Source: Agelaius tricolor (lineage: Eukaryota; Chordata; Aves; Passeriformes; Icteridae). From it: a stretch of 64,000 bases of DNA. Where the stretch lies: assembly GCA_023055355.1 (NCBI GenBank), contig JALJCS010000004.1:27804744-27868743 (forward strand). The letters run 5' to 3'. The translations under genes and the position numbers were made by a program. The notes below the pieces were generated by a model. The model had not been told where the DNA came from, made no database searches, and saw only the letters and a program-made list of their open reading frames with translations. Below, in pieces: positions 24,450 to 36,229 of the stretch (positions within the stretch are counted from its first letter, which is position 1; the number at the start of each line of letters is the position of its first letter).

Positions 24450-26608
24450 AGAGACATAATTTGATCAGTCATGCCAGATAAATGTTCATTAGTTCAACCC
24501 TAATATTTATACACATTCAAAGTGCAAACAGTGGTGATAAGGTATTTGTGGGGGTAAACAGATTTTTGGGAAACTGCTATGATGCACACTGCTTTGTGTA
24601 TCACTAATGCAACAATAATACCTTGCACTTTTCATAGTGAAAAAACAAATGCCTGTTTTTGAAGAAAATATCCAACAATTATGTAACTGTGATGTTACAA
24701 AATACAGTAGATGACAATAAGAAGAAAGATCTCCAATGACAGGACATAGACCTAACACAGGTTAGAAAAATGTTTTTTAGAAAATAAGATACCCAACAAT
24801 ATCGGACTCTCTATTCCACCTCATGGGTATTCAATTCCCTCCTACAAACAGAAGTTTTTTTCCATCCCAAAAACCACTGTATTGGTTTGGGACTGCTACA
24901 CTAACCTTTCTCACAAGCACTTTTACCAGGTTTTCATTCTTTAGACATTTAGGGGTTTTTTGATATAGAGGAGTAACTACAGAGTAAATTAGACTGCTGT
25001 TTTCATCCTTTGTTAGGTGAACCTACAAATTTTGAGATCTGATAGGTAGCTTTTTAAAAAATCACAAACAAAACTGTTGCACAATAAACAGCTTAATCAG
25101 ATGGGCTTAATAAAGATATCGGATAGCTGGAGCTGCATTCCAGTGTGAGTCTGTTCCATGCTTTTTTCCCCCTCTTCATTCTGATTGGCAGCTACTGTAA
25201 GCTATATTTTGCTAAAGAAAAAAATCCTCTCCATAACAGTGTACCTTTGTGCTTTGCAATGCACACACACGAGAGCATGCCCACACTCAGACGAAAGAGT
25301 AAGAAGGAGAAACCCTGCCCTGCTTCAGCTACAATGAAATCCTAGCTGAAATAATTGTCACTGAAACTGAAAATCTGCTAAGAATTTTGTCAAAAGAGAG
25401 TGTAATTGTGAGCTGGAGAAACACAACTGATCCTGAGAATTAAAGATGACAAAGCTTAACAGATAGATGAAGCAATTTGGTTTCGGTGTTGAAAAGGGCT
25501 TTCATCTGAATATTTTCACTTTGATGTGTTTCAAATCTTTATGGCAAATTTATCAAGGACTTGGAATTGAAGAGTTAATTATTTATTGATTTTACATTAC
25601 CAACTAATGCTTTTATTATTAGGCTGGCTGAATAGAAATAAAAGAAAAAAGTGTCAATTAATGTTCTCTTTTCACATAAAGGGACACATGAAAGGAAACG
25701 AAAGAGGTGGATAGGGAATTTAAACCTGTTACTTCAAATTTCACTATTGTCCCACCACAGACAGGGCAAAAATATGCACATGGTGTACACTGGTTTGCTT
25801 CCAGACTGAGGAGTCTTCACAACAGCAAGTTAAAAATCAAATTCAACCCCAAACCCATACTGCAGAAAACTGCCAAGAGTTTTACTGTGCTATTTAGTAT
25901 TACAGTAATGACACATTGGATAGTATTTCTTTCCTTCACCTTTCCACATTCTGACCCTTGCTGTCCATCACAAAATACAACTAGGCTAACAGAAGTTTGA
26001 TGTGGAAGAAAAGCATTTGGAAGTTTAGAAATTCCCAACATAATGCCTCTGGGAATGATTGAGGCTTCTGATGTGCATGTTAATTATATGATCACATTCC
26101 ACCTCTAGGGGGGCTATCTACCACCCGGCACAGATTTATTCCCCAAAGGGACAAGTATGTTTGTATATTCTAACAGCTGTGTATCATCTGGTATTGTCCC
26201 CATCAACCAGTGAGAGTGGTCGGTGCATGCTTTTCTTCCCTCCACAGGAAATTCAGCAGGGGCAAGTCTGTATGGCCCTTGAATAGGTCTAGATATATAG
26301 GTTTAATCATAATATTTCCTAGGGGATGAAACAGCTCTGAAGAAGGAACCTCAGAGTCAAATCATTTGGATGTCGTGGGAAAGTGTGAATAGACTGTATG
26401 ACTCCAGCCCAAGTGTCATATCTTTTGAGCTCTTCCTGATATTAATAACAATAACACAGACGGCTTTGCTCTTAATATAATTCTTCTGTGCTGTTGCAGC
26501 AAAAAACAAGAACCAGACAGTTTTCCCTTCATCCAAAGTACATCAGAGACTGTGTTTTCCACAGATACTGGAAACATTTCTTTCCCCTTTAAGACACCAG
26601 TGAAAGTG

Positions 26609-26667
26609 ATATATATATATATATACATATTTCTGTATAAAAGTACATATTTCTGTATATGTATATG
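26609..26667. repeat. (AT)n run with a 20-bp tandem duplication
   Basis: About eight AT units (26609-26625) lead into ACATATTTCTGTATA at 26625, which is repeated at 26645. The whole tract is low-complexity. Confidence 0.85.
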
Positions 26668-28663
26668 GTAAGCAATTTTTCTCACACAAACTGAAATTTT
26701 TGGGGTAGCAAATGGGTCTAAGAACAAAAATATAGTTGTTCTTTTCTCACAGTTTAAATCATAGAATAATCATAAGAAATAGACGATGTCTATTAAAAAG
26801 AAAAAAAGTACAAATAAAAAATTAATCTCTGTTACTGTAATTTGTTTACTTTAGGTTTTTTATTCATTTTAAGAAAAAAAAATTAGCTTGATCGGAAACA
26901 TGCTGTGGAAGACTATATTTCTATAAGAAAATTAGATTTTATGTTTTGTTAACATTGTATTTTTGTTGTAATCTTTCAATCACCGGAAACTTGCAACTGC
27001 CCAAGTTGGATTTGTACTGAAAGATAGCTTGTACAACTGTACCAAATATAAATGGTGAACATAGAACGAAATCATAAAGCCGTTAAGTGTGTCAGATGAA
27101 CACAGAAACTTTTATCATTTAACCTAAACCTAAGCAATCTAAATTTTATTTCATCTTGTATCCGTCTTTAAAAATGAAGTTGTAATGGATAGCAGCTAGA
27201 ATACTGTTAAGCACATTTAAAAACAGAATTTAGTATATGATATAACTGCCAGTTTGCCCAGAGGGAAAAATGTGCACCTCACACAAGTTTTATACCTCAC
27301 AGCTTTAGCTATCTATTGCTCATTTGTGGTGTTGTGGGGGGAAACACAGGGTCTGAAATAGGTAGGAATTAGGGCAAGAAGAATTTTTCATTTGTAGCAC
27401 ATTGCATTGCTTTTTGCTACGTGAAAAAGTCTTCGGGTGAACAACATATTCTGCCCATTGAGTCCATGGGGTCATAGAGCAGGTCTCAAAAAAGTAAATA
27501 TGCCAATCAGGTCAAAAACAATGAGAAGCCCTGAAGAAAACAAGCTCAGCTCTGCTTCTCTCAAAAACCTAGGCAACCAACTCTAAGATTCAAGACAGCA
27601 TTTCAACTCATATCGTTGTAATACCTGTGATGCTCCATGCCTGCTCTATTTCTTTTCCACAGAAACCAACAGTAACAAAGGCAACAGTAGAAGTTCACTT
27701 TGAAGTAAAGAAAGCTAATTACAAGAGAGTGATTATTGTCTGGTATTGTCTCTACTCCCTTCAAGCCATGGAATACAATGTTCTAATTCAGCAGGTATTT
27801 AATACATAGAATAAAAATGGTTCCGCTAAGAAGGGAAGATATTCAGTATACAAGGGATATGGTCGAAATTATAAAAGTAATTCGTCTAAGAGAATTGATA
27901 TTTTCCCTGGAAAATATTCCATGAAAAGTTTTGAAATCTAAAAGTTTCCTTAGAACACAGTGGTAGTAGCTAACTTTCTTGAGCACTGAAGACTGCTGAT
28001 CTGAACTAAGTATTATACAGCCTAGCAATTCTAATATGTCTACTACTGACTCAGAAGAAACACACAAGTTGATCAATTCCATTTGTAATTACATTTGGGA
28101 AAAGGGATTATGGAGACAAATATACTCAGCTGTTTTGTTCCCATGTGTTTAACATGAGATTAATCACTGAATCAATCTTTCCCATGGTCTTACAGTATTG
28201 ATGAATTCTAATCCTTTTCTAAGTCTTAAAAAACCTAGTTCCAACATCAGGGTCCTTAAGAACACAAAATGAAAGCATTAACTTCATGAAACAATTTGTT
28301 CTTACACTCTTGAATTATAGTCAGTCTACTACTGGATAGATATGAGTGTCATTAGTTATGGAAATGGATACTTCATATTTCTCATTCATTTTGTTACTTT
28401 ATGTTTTATTTAAAATGAAGCACTGAAGACTTCCTTTTAAATTCTAAAATATGTCAATTTTCAGTTGTCCTGTCCCAGATACTATATTCTGTCCTGACAT
28501 GCCTATGACCTTAATATGTTCTTTTCAAGGTGAAAGGAAATGGATCCTTTCATTTAAGACACCTTCAACTGTCACATAACATCCAATAATTTTACATAAA
28601 TCTGACAAAAAAGCCACATTCATATCCATCTACAGTAAAAGGTACATACATGAGAACAAAGAC

Positions 28664-28999
28664 TTTATTATTGTAGTGTCAATATACCTTAAATTCTGTT
28701 CTTCTACTCTTATTTTTCATGCATTCACAATCCTCTTTCATTAAACTAATGGGACTATAACTCCTGATTTTTTCCTTGATAAGAGATACATCATCATCAT
28801 CCTTGTCCAGGTGCCACGATATTTTTAGAAGTTGTAGGATTGGCATCCAACAAACAAACAAAGGAATTAAAGAACACAGGGTGCAAAACATTATTGTTCT
28901 AGTCCATTCTTCAAGAGTGTCTTTCTTATGATAGCATCCCTGAACATAGGATTGATGTGTGTAGTTTGACTCTTGTTCTGTGCGTAGAGCAGACAATTT
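28664..28999 (-). CDS. Candidate terminal coding exon: membrane segment plus acidic/basic tail
   Basis: On the minus strand a 105-codon frame follows an AG at 29001-29000 that coincides with the in-frame upstream stop, as expected at a splice acceptor. The pyrimidine tract before it is weak. Residues about 16-27 read VQGCYHKKDTLE. Residues about 34-57 form one hydrophobic segment (TIMFCTLCSLIPLFVCWMPILQLL). A charged tail follows, with DKDDDD and later KNKSRR. After the TGA (28679-28681), AATAAA lies 9 bases downstream, followed by a GT-rich stretch. The GC...W-then-membrane-segment order resembles the end of a tetraspanin, but the tail is long and the match is impressionistic. It has no ATG near its start, so it would need upstream exons, which I could not find. 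It may be chance or a relic. Confidence 0.2.
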
Positions 29000-29173
29000 C
29001 TACACAGTTAAATTGCCATGTTTTGGCTCATCTGCTCTTACACGGGACTTGGAGACATGCAATAAGTTCCACAGAGGTAATATGTGGACACTGATGGAAA
29101 GACCATGCATACATACAGTGTACTTATAACTTTTCTTTTTGTTAGGTAGATTTAATCTAGTAGATTAAAAAGA

Positions 29174-29202
29174 AATTTTAGATTACAAAGAAATCTAAAA
29201 TT
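29174..29202. repeat. 11-bp inverted repeat, 7-base loop
   Basis: AATTTTAGATT (29174-29184) pairs perfectly with AATCTAAAATT (29192-29202). Neighbouring 'agattaaaaagaaat' and 'agatttcaaagaaatttta' are related direct copies, so this is a small locally amplified AT-rich tract. Confidence 0.7.
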
Positions 29203-29604
29203 GTATTTGTAGATTTCAAAGAAATTTTAATTGCACATGGTATGCTGCAGTACTTTCAGTAATATTTTGAAGGAGTAATAGGACATATATTTAAAATAAA
29301 TTTTCAAATAAACTGTATTCAAATGTATTTTCAGCACTTTCCAGAACTAGGCCACCTGTCAAAGTAAACATATCAATTAGAGAAATATTTTCTTAAAATG
29401 TAACAATTTATAATACTTTCACCTATGAAAAAGTTATAAGAGGAAAGAATTACTATTTCTTATTTGCAATTTTTTAAACTTTCTGAACAGGAAAACAAAT
29501 CAGAGAAAAACAAAAGAAGAAAAGGAGCCCTTGTACACAGCTGCATTTATTAGAGAAGGAAAAGAAAAAAATTGAAATACTTCAAATTAAATTTGAAAAT
29601 AACA

Positions 29605-29922
29605 GGATGGAGAGGAGAATTGGAGTCACAAAAGATAAAGATGATGGGTGGAAATAAGAACAACCAGCTGGAAACAGCAATGAGATAAGAAAACAAACAG
29701 TAACAGCAACAAAATTAACAGCAAAACTGTACAAGAGAGTACACACAAAATGCTCACCACTGGCCTGACTGGACTGCTGCATGCTCCCCTGACCCAGACG
29801 CAAGCTCTTCCCCTGTACCTGGAAAATGACACGAGGTAGTACAGAATAACCTCTGCGTCTTGCCATCCCCTCTGCTGCCCACTGCAAAAATTAACCCTGT
29901 CCTGGCTGGACCCAGGAAACCA
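29605..29922 (-). mobile_element. ERVL-type LTR fragment, same kind as 1388-1792
   Basis: Read on the minus strand it starts 'tggtttcctgggtccagcc', then 'aggacagggttaatttttgc', 'gaggttattctgtactacctcgtgtcattttccagg', 'gtggtgagcatttt', a T-rich stretch, and 'ctccaattctcctctccatcc'. All of these landmarks occur in the same order in the 1.4 kb LTR. The last 60 or so bases of that LTR are missing here, so it is 3'-truncated. No internal retroviral gene adjoins it. Minus-strand frames across it (29582-29887 and 29626-29832) are chance. Confidence 0.65.
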
Positions 29923-29929
29923 GGGAGTG

Positions 29930-30913
29930 AATTTTTACATTTGTTCTTGCTAATTTCATGCAGTCTACAAAGGTCTCTCTATTAAGTCTTTCTATGAGGC
30001 CTTTTCTACATTCAAGAGAAACAACAGGTTCTCATAATTTAGCAATATAGGCAAACTCAGTGTGCCTTCTACTGTGATGTCTAGTCAATGACAAAGACAT
30101 TTCTGAAAACTGGAACTGAAATTGAATCCTGAGGAAAACCTCTGATGACTGGCCTCAACAATCATTATCTTATTTACTATCACTCTTAGAGCCTGAGTCT
30201 TCAGATGATTGTTCACTCATTTTATGGTGTACATGCCTAGCTGTATTTTGGACATTTAGATGCACTGAAAGGTGCACTAAAATAAAAAAAGCCCCCAAAA
30301 ATGCAGTCCTTTGCCTTCAACCACTTGGCAGGTAACTTTGTCATGAAGGGATATGGAATTAGCAACATCTATGGCCTGCCCAAGGTCGCATTCTCGTCCC
30401 TGCCATATAAAAATGACTTCCTTCCACCCCAAAATACAGGCTCTCTTTAGAAAGGTCTGCTAGACAGACTGCAACCCTACAGGACTCTGGAGTCACCCTG
30501 GGTGACTCCAGGTTCTGTGGCATGGTCGAAAGTGAGAATTTGTTCATTGGTTGGCTCTGCTTCTGGGAGCAGTTTGGTGAGCATTGTACAATTACTACTT
30601 CAAACAATAAACATAAAGGTACGTATATAAGCAATTAGGTATATTTTACAGTTTCCTGTTTTATTCTTGTATAAGCTTAATAATGAAATATATGCTTGCT
30701 ACTACTATTGAAATATATATATATTTTCTTATCTGGTAGTAATTTTTTAGTAAGTTATATGTATTATCTTTATTAATCATAAGCTTACTCAGTTTTTATT
30801 AGTAATTTGCAATAATCTGTAATAAAAAAATTTAGGGAATACAATCTTCGTGTTCTGCATTATGGAATCATACAAACCCATCTCTATATATCCACAAGCT
30901 CAGCAACCCTTTT
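29930..30913. other. Non-coding stretch, GC-richer islet at 30290-30620
   Basis: The islet has mixed composition and contains the perfect 25-bp palindrome at 30487-30511. Neither strand shows a convincing frame. A plus-strand frame from about 30319 stays open for about 40 codons before a stop and has no recognised domain. It may be an old unclassified repeat or a regulatory block. Confidence 0.4.
30487..30511. repeat. Perfect 12-bp inverted repeat, 1-base centre
   Basis: CTGGAGTCACCC (30487-30498) and GGGTGACTCCAG (30500-30511) are exact reverse complements around one T. Both arms carry an AP-1/Maf-like GAGTCAC / GTGACTC word. Unlike most palindromes here it is GC-rich, so it cannot be put down to AT richness. 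Confidence 0.85.
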
Positions 30914-30955
30914 GTTTTTTGAACAACTTCCAGTCCTGGAAGTTGTTAAAAAAAC
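30914..30955. repeat. 42-bp quasi-palindrome
   Basis: The 12-base arm AACAACTTCCAG (30922-30933) is mirrored exactly by CTGGAAGTTGTT (30936-30947) around TC. After one G-A mismatch, G+T6 (30914-30920) pairs with A6+C (30949-30955). This gives 19 of 20 positions paired with a two-base centre. Such a structure would extrude as a cruciform, or fold as RNA from either strand. Confidence 0.85.
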
Positions 30956-33900
30956 TTGTCGATATAGCTTTTGAAGACATGGTTTAGTAGTGAACATGGT
31001 GGAAGTCTAGGCTGATGTTTGGGCTTGATAATTTTAAAGATATTTTCCCACCTTAATTATTCTATTTTTTTATCTTCAGTACTTAAAATTACTGTATAGA
31101 GATTAAGTGTTTTGTTCAAGTCATTAGATTAAGTTCAAATGTATAGCCTCAATTTTCTGCTAAAATTTATTGGAGACATTTTATTGGTGAAAGTTTATTT
31201 TCTCCAGTACATGTGCCTACTCATTGAATTTACAATTTTTTATTCACAATCTCCACCCCTGAATTTATTTAGTTGGATGGAAAGCTGAGATTAAAATGCA
31301 ATCAGTAAATAATTCCAAGGGATAAAAACATAATGATAGAAAGAAAAATAAAAAAGTTTAGTTTAAAGTTTAAAAATTAAATAAGTGTTTTAATTTTCAT
31401 AATATGTGAAATCAGTAGGAATAATAGACTGATAAAAGTAGTCACAGTGTCAGCCACTACAGTGGTGCAGCCTCTATATTATACATTTAGACTCAAATCT
31501 AAATTTGTTTCTAGCAGATACAAAGAAAATTTTTGGATGACCTAAAAACTGTTGCAAGAGTTGAAGATTTTCAATTAGATGATAAAACCAGCATAATTCC
31601 ATAATAATTCTTCCCCATTGTTTGGCTTACCCAGGTGCTAAAGGATGTTTCTTGGGTGATTCCTTCTTAATATCTGTACATGTACTCTAGTTTATCCCCA
31701 CAGTATTTGCTTAATGAAGTGTAATTGGAGATAGGTATGGAATTAAAAAGTATAAAAAATCATTTATTTTGGGGAAATGAAAATTTATTCTTAGTTTTTA
31801 ACCTAATCTTTAGAATATACTGGCATATCAAAAAAGTTCATGATTGCTGTATCTATTAAAAGGACATTCTGACAAATCCTAATATCCCAGAGAGAGACAT
31901 TTATATAGAAGACAAGTAACTAATTTTCTCTTTTAAAGTAGCATAAAATATTTTCATATTTGATGTCTCTAACAGAAGACCCTGTTGGATTATGGTCTTC
32001 ACTAGAACTTGAAATGCATAACCCTAGTTTTACACAGTGAGTTCCAGTTTGATTAAAACCAAAGATATTTACCTTCTTTACACCTAATGTATTTGATGTT
32101 TGACTAATTATTCAGTGGTTTCTGCAGATTGAAACCTACTAACTCCACAAAAACTCCACAAATACCCTCAATTTCTGTTGCAACAAGATGCATATGCCTG
32201 GTTTTTTTCAACTGATAGTAAACTTTTTCCAAGCCCAGAGGAAAAGTAGTTTTTTAATCTCTTACAGAAGAGAAAAGAGTCAAAGCACCAATCTCTTATT
32301 TGAAGTCTAGATTCTCCTCTGCTCATAAAAGTCTGATATTATTCCTTTTCCTTTTGAATGGTCGTTTAGTGTATTTAGAATTGTGAGAATAATTTTGCTA
32401 CATTTCATCAATTTGACTGAGTGGTTTCAGAAACTGTATGTATACTTTTAAACCCAGAAATACTATTTTTTTCTAAAGCAACCAGTTCATGTATTTACCC
32501 TGCCTAGCAAGATCTACCATCATTTTCAGAATTGCTTTCACCATCAGGCTTAGTGGCTATAAAATGCTGTCCTGTAGCAGTCCTATAATTTCCTCTGTGT
32601 GTGGTAGAAAACACTGGCTGTGTTTGCTTTTCATATTGACAGACGTCTTTTCAAAGAAAAAAACATTATTTTCAAAAGAAAGCCTGGAAACACTGAGTCT
32701 ATTTATACTCTCACTTTTAGAAGCTTGTTTCCTTCATGCCCCAAGCACTGTTTTTCCTTGCAGGTAATAAAGTTAGTTCCTTTGTAATTTTGGCTGTTCT
32801 GTAAACTATGAAGCTTCAGTAAGAAAGAAAGAAAGAGACACACTCCTGTATTAAAGCAAAAACCAACTTTTCTTCCTAGAACAGAAATAAACCCCTTGAA
32901 AATTATATATAACTAGTGATTCTTATACATAGGAGATTCATTGAAATTCAAAAGCAGTGATTATTCAGGAAGAACAAGTTATATTATGTAACGCAAAAAC
33001 ATTCTATAGAATCAGTAAAGGCAACTACCAATTGTGATCTGAAGTATCTAAGGAAAACTTGGACCTGTTCTTGTCTGTGACTAAATATTCATTATAACCA
33101 TATGTAATTAAAAGGAATGGTACCTAGAAACATCACAAGCTAAACTTTTTGGCTGAGTTAGTTGGGGATTATTATGCAGAAACACTTGCATTTTGAGAGG
33201 GTTAAGTATGCTAATAATCTCTGATGATGATTTTTTTGCAGAAGAAGATTAACATCATTTACATTCATCTACAAAGCAGTATCAGAAGTCTCCCTCCATA
33301 TATCCTAGTCTTAAGAGAACTTTCTGGAAGAGAAAAGAAGTTGTTCATTTTTCTCTTTTCTGTAGCTTGAAATTCTGAGTGTCCTAGACCCCATGTTATC
33401 GTTTTAGTTGCCAAGATAAGATACACGAGTTCTCTCCCTATGTAAAGTCCCAGAGAACAAACTGATAGCAGGGCCCATGGCACACAAAATTGACACTTAA
33501 TGTCAGGACTATTCCATTAGTGCATTTCTGTTCCATCATATCCAGTTACAATATACAAAGGCCTTCGAGCAATATTGTTTAAGATCTGTTGTAAACAAAA
33601 ATTATTCCCTTTTGTCCTCTACTGAGGACACCAGAAGAGGAAAAGATGACTGGGGTCTGTAGCATGAATTGACAATTTTCTGTCAACTGCCATATTGAGA
33701 TATTCTCCCCATCAGCCACCCATGTCAGCATACAGGCAATATCCCTTTGGTTTTTTGAGTCTCAGGAAAGTTCTGTTTTATAGTGTGTCTTAGCAAATTT
33801 GTTCTAAATGAGCCATTTGGTTTTTGAACAGTATTTCCATTCCTTCAATTTAATAAATTTTTGTCATATGAAATAGTTATTTTATTATGATATACATTAA

Positions 33901-36229
33901 AAATATATTCTTTTCAGATTTTGAAAAAGCATAAGCATAAATAGGCAAAATGAATTATTATGAGACTACAGGAACAGTAATTATAAAAACATCTCAAATG
34001 ACAACACCACAAATGAGTTTAATTACAGGGTAAAAGAGATTAGGAATGCTGGTTCTTTGATAAGTTGGTTCTTATGTTGCCCATTTTTCAATTTCTGTTT
34101 TTTGAATGCCAATGTGTAATCAAAGATAGTAGCAAAGAGGTATTATGATACACTGAACCACAGGCATGGGCATTCTTGAAAACTACTAGTAGCTGAGGGA
34201 CATATTTTATCTAAATCCTTAAAGAACAGCTTTGGAATGAAGTCCCCCAAGACACCATTCACAGTCAAATGTGTTTTCTGTCTCTGCAGTAAATATTGCA
34301 GACAAAGCAGACGTGGGTTGGCACAAGTTTGGGCAGACATTTTCTGATGCTTCAAAATCCATTTTAATTTTGGATTGTGTTTTAACTGTGTGTAGAGATA
34401 CTTCAACGTGGTATCCTTTCTTTCTCTAGACTTTTACAAATGACAATGGGTACTATTTAATGTCATGCTTACTCAAGATTCACTGCTTGGAAGAAGCTTA
34501 AGAAAAATATGATCAAGACTGGGACATCTGTGAAATTGATCCTTTACCTACCTATTCTACCTTTTCTTGAGTAAGGGCATGTATAAAATGTTGATGTCAC
34601 ATATGTAGTTGAGCTCAAAGTTTACATATGTCAGTATAACTTCATTCATATTAACAGGCTCTGTTAGATCATGTCTGTGGATCATGTAAATGAGATTCTT
34701 TTTATACACAAGTTCTTTAATTTATTGCATTTTGTATAGAGAATCTTCATTGTGTTAAGAAGCAAAGATAATGGATTAAATTCATTCCAGTGTAGAGTGG
34801 AAATACATATTTACCTCTGTACATGGAGCTGAAAAGTGAATGATTGCTCTGTTGGCTTTGACTTTACCTTTTCTACAGGGTTACATTCTAGTTCTTCTGA
34901 ACAAAAAAATCTCTTAAAACTGGCTACAAATGTAGTGGTTCTTTAAGTGGATGAAATATTTGCTGATTGAAGTAATTCATATTTTAGATAGCCCATTGTT
35001 AATCCAGGTTTGCTATCACATTCCTTGCTTTCCTTGATGAAGAAAGTTCACTCAGGTCCTTAGTTTCACCTTACTCAGCCAAGGAGTTTGGTTGAGTTTG
35101 TGGTTTATGGTGAACCCTTCTAGAAATATAAACCTGGCACAGCAATAATACAGATTTTTCTTCTGACCATAGTTAAGGAACATTACTTAATGAAAAGACA
35201 GTCTTTTTTTTTAACATTTTTTTTAACATAGTACCATTTATTTCTCTTAACATATCAATGAAAAAATACAAATAGTAAAGGCATTTCCTCCTCTCAATAA
35301 TGCATGAATTATCTAGTATTAGGCTATGATAAAGAAAGGCAGACATGAAAAGAAAATAATCCTTATGCCATGTATTTTATTTGGAGACAGAAGCAACAAG
35401 ATAACCTGTGACAGTTCTTTAACAGGACTGATTAATTGACAGGGAAGTGTTTGGAAGGTGAAGCAGGGAAGGGTTATGAATTTGTGCTTAGGAATGACAC
35501 TTTTAGGAATCAAGAAGGTGGAGAAATATTTGCATGTAATATATTTTCACAGAAGAATATTAGCAACACCATCATGAAGATTCTAGGACACTTCATTTTG
35601 ACAGTAATATAATGGAATTTTCAATAGGTAACTCTAATGTAAGAAAAAAACAATCGTTAACCTATTTAACCTGGTTTAGAATTACATATCTTTGTCCTGC
35701 ATTAGAATACAAACTCCCAAGATTCTCCCCAACTTTTCAATAGTGTCTGTGGGAAATATGTCTATGTCTCCATTTTGCTTTGTGCACTACTTCTCTTGTC
35801 CCAAGATATTGCCCTTTAGGAATATTTCTTCTTCCCCTTTTCATTTAAAGCTTCCATCTCTAAGCATGCCAATTAGAAGATTATGTATTTATCAATGTTG
35901 ACACTATTTACTCACATTGAAATGAAAATGGCATTCCTGTGTGGTTAGGCTTTCTGACAATGTATGAAAAATCATTGAGACAGCTTAAGAAGGGGATGCT
36001 CTATATCACAAATGAAAGGTGGCTGATTCTAATCAGGTATATGCAAAACCGGAAATTAAGATATTACTTTCTCTGTAATAATTTCAGGTATACACTGTTT
36101 TAAACATATAAATATATGTGTTTTTTTCCTTGTGTTCTCCTGTTTGCTCATGTGTACATTCCAGAAATCACTTGGTCAATAATGCCTGTATGTCCTTCTA
36201 ATTTATCTCAATGTTCCTGGATAACTGCT
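30956..36229. other. AT-rich non-coding stretch
   Basis: Unique sequence with a (GAAA)n run at 32821-32837 and T-run/AACA duplications at about 35202-35231. Frames at 32489-32767 (plus), 33265-33483 (minus) and 34143-34406 (minus) have no motif support. No recognised transposon or RNA gene. Confidence 0.5.
32821..32837. repeat. (GAAA)n microsatellite
   Basis: About four GAAA units ending in 'gagaca'. Confidence 0.8.

Larger units (their letters stand above)
23630..28663. other. Mostly unique non-coding stretch
   Basis: It contains an unassigned 151-codon frame (23994-24449, listed separately), less AT-rich patches at 25130-25340 and 26040-26290 that could be regulatory, an (AT)n tract with a 20-bp duplication (26609-26667), and otherwise AT-rich DNA. 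No transposon or RNA gene is recognised. Confidence 0.45.

Noticed and set aside
26750..26780. AATCATAGAATAATCATAAG resembling a CR1 tail repeat
   Set aside because: No CR1 body follows on either side, so the short match is likely chance.
29582..29887. 101-codon and 68-codon minus frames with hydrophobic stretches
   Set aside because: They translate the T-rich R/U5 part of an LTR, so the hydrophobicity is compositional.
34143..34406. 87-codon minus frame with a Lys-rich start
   Set aside because: I could not match it to any family. It does not connect to the candidate exon at 28.7-29.0 kb by a convincing splice donor or phase.
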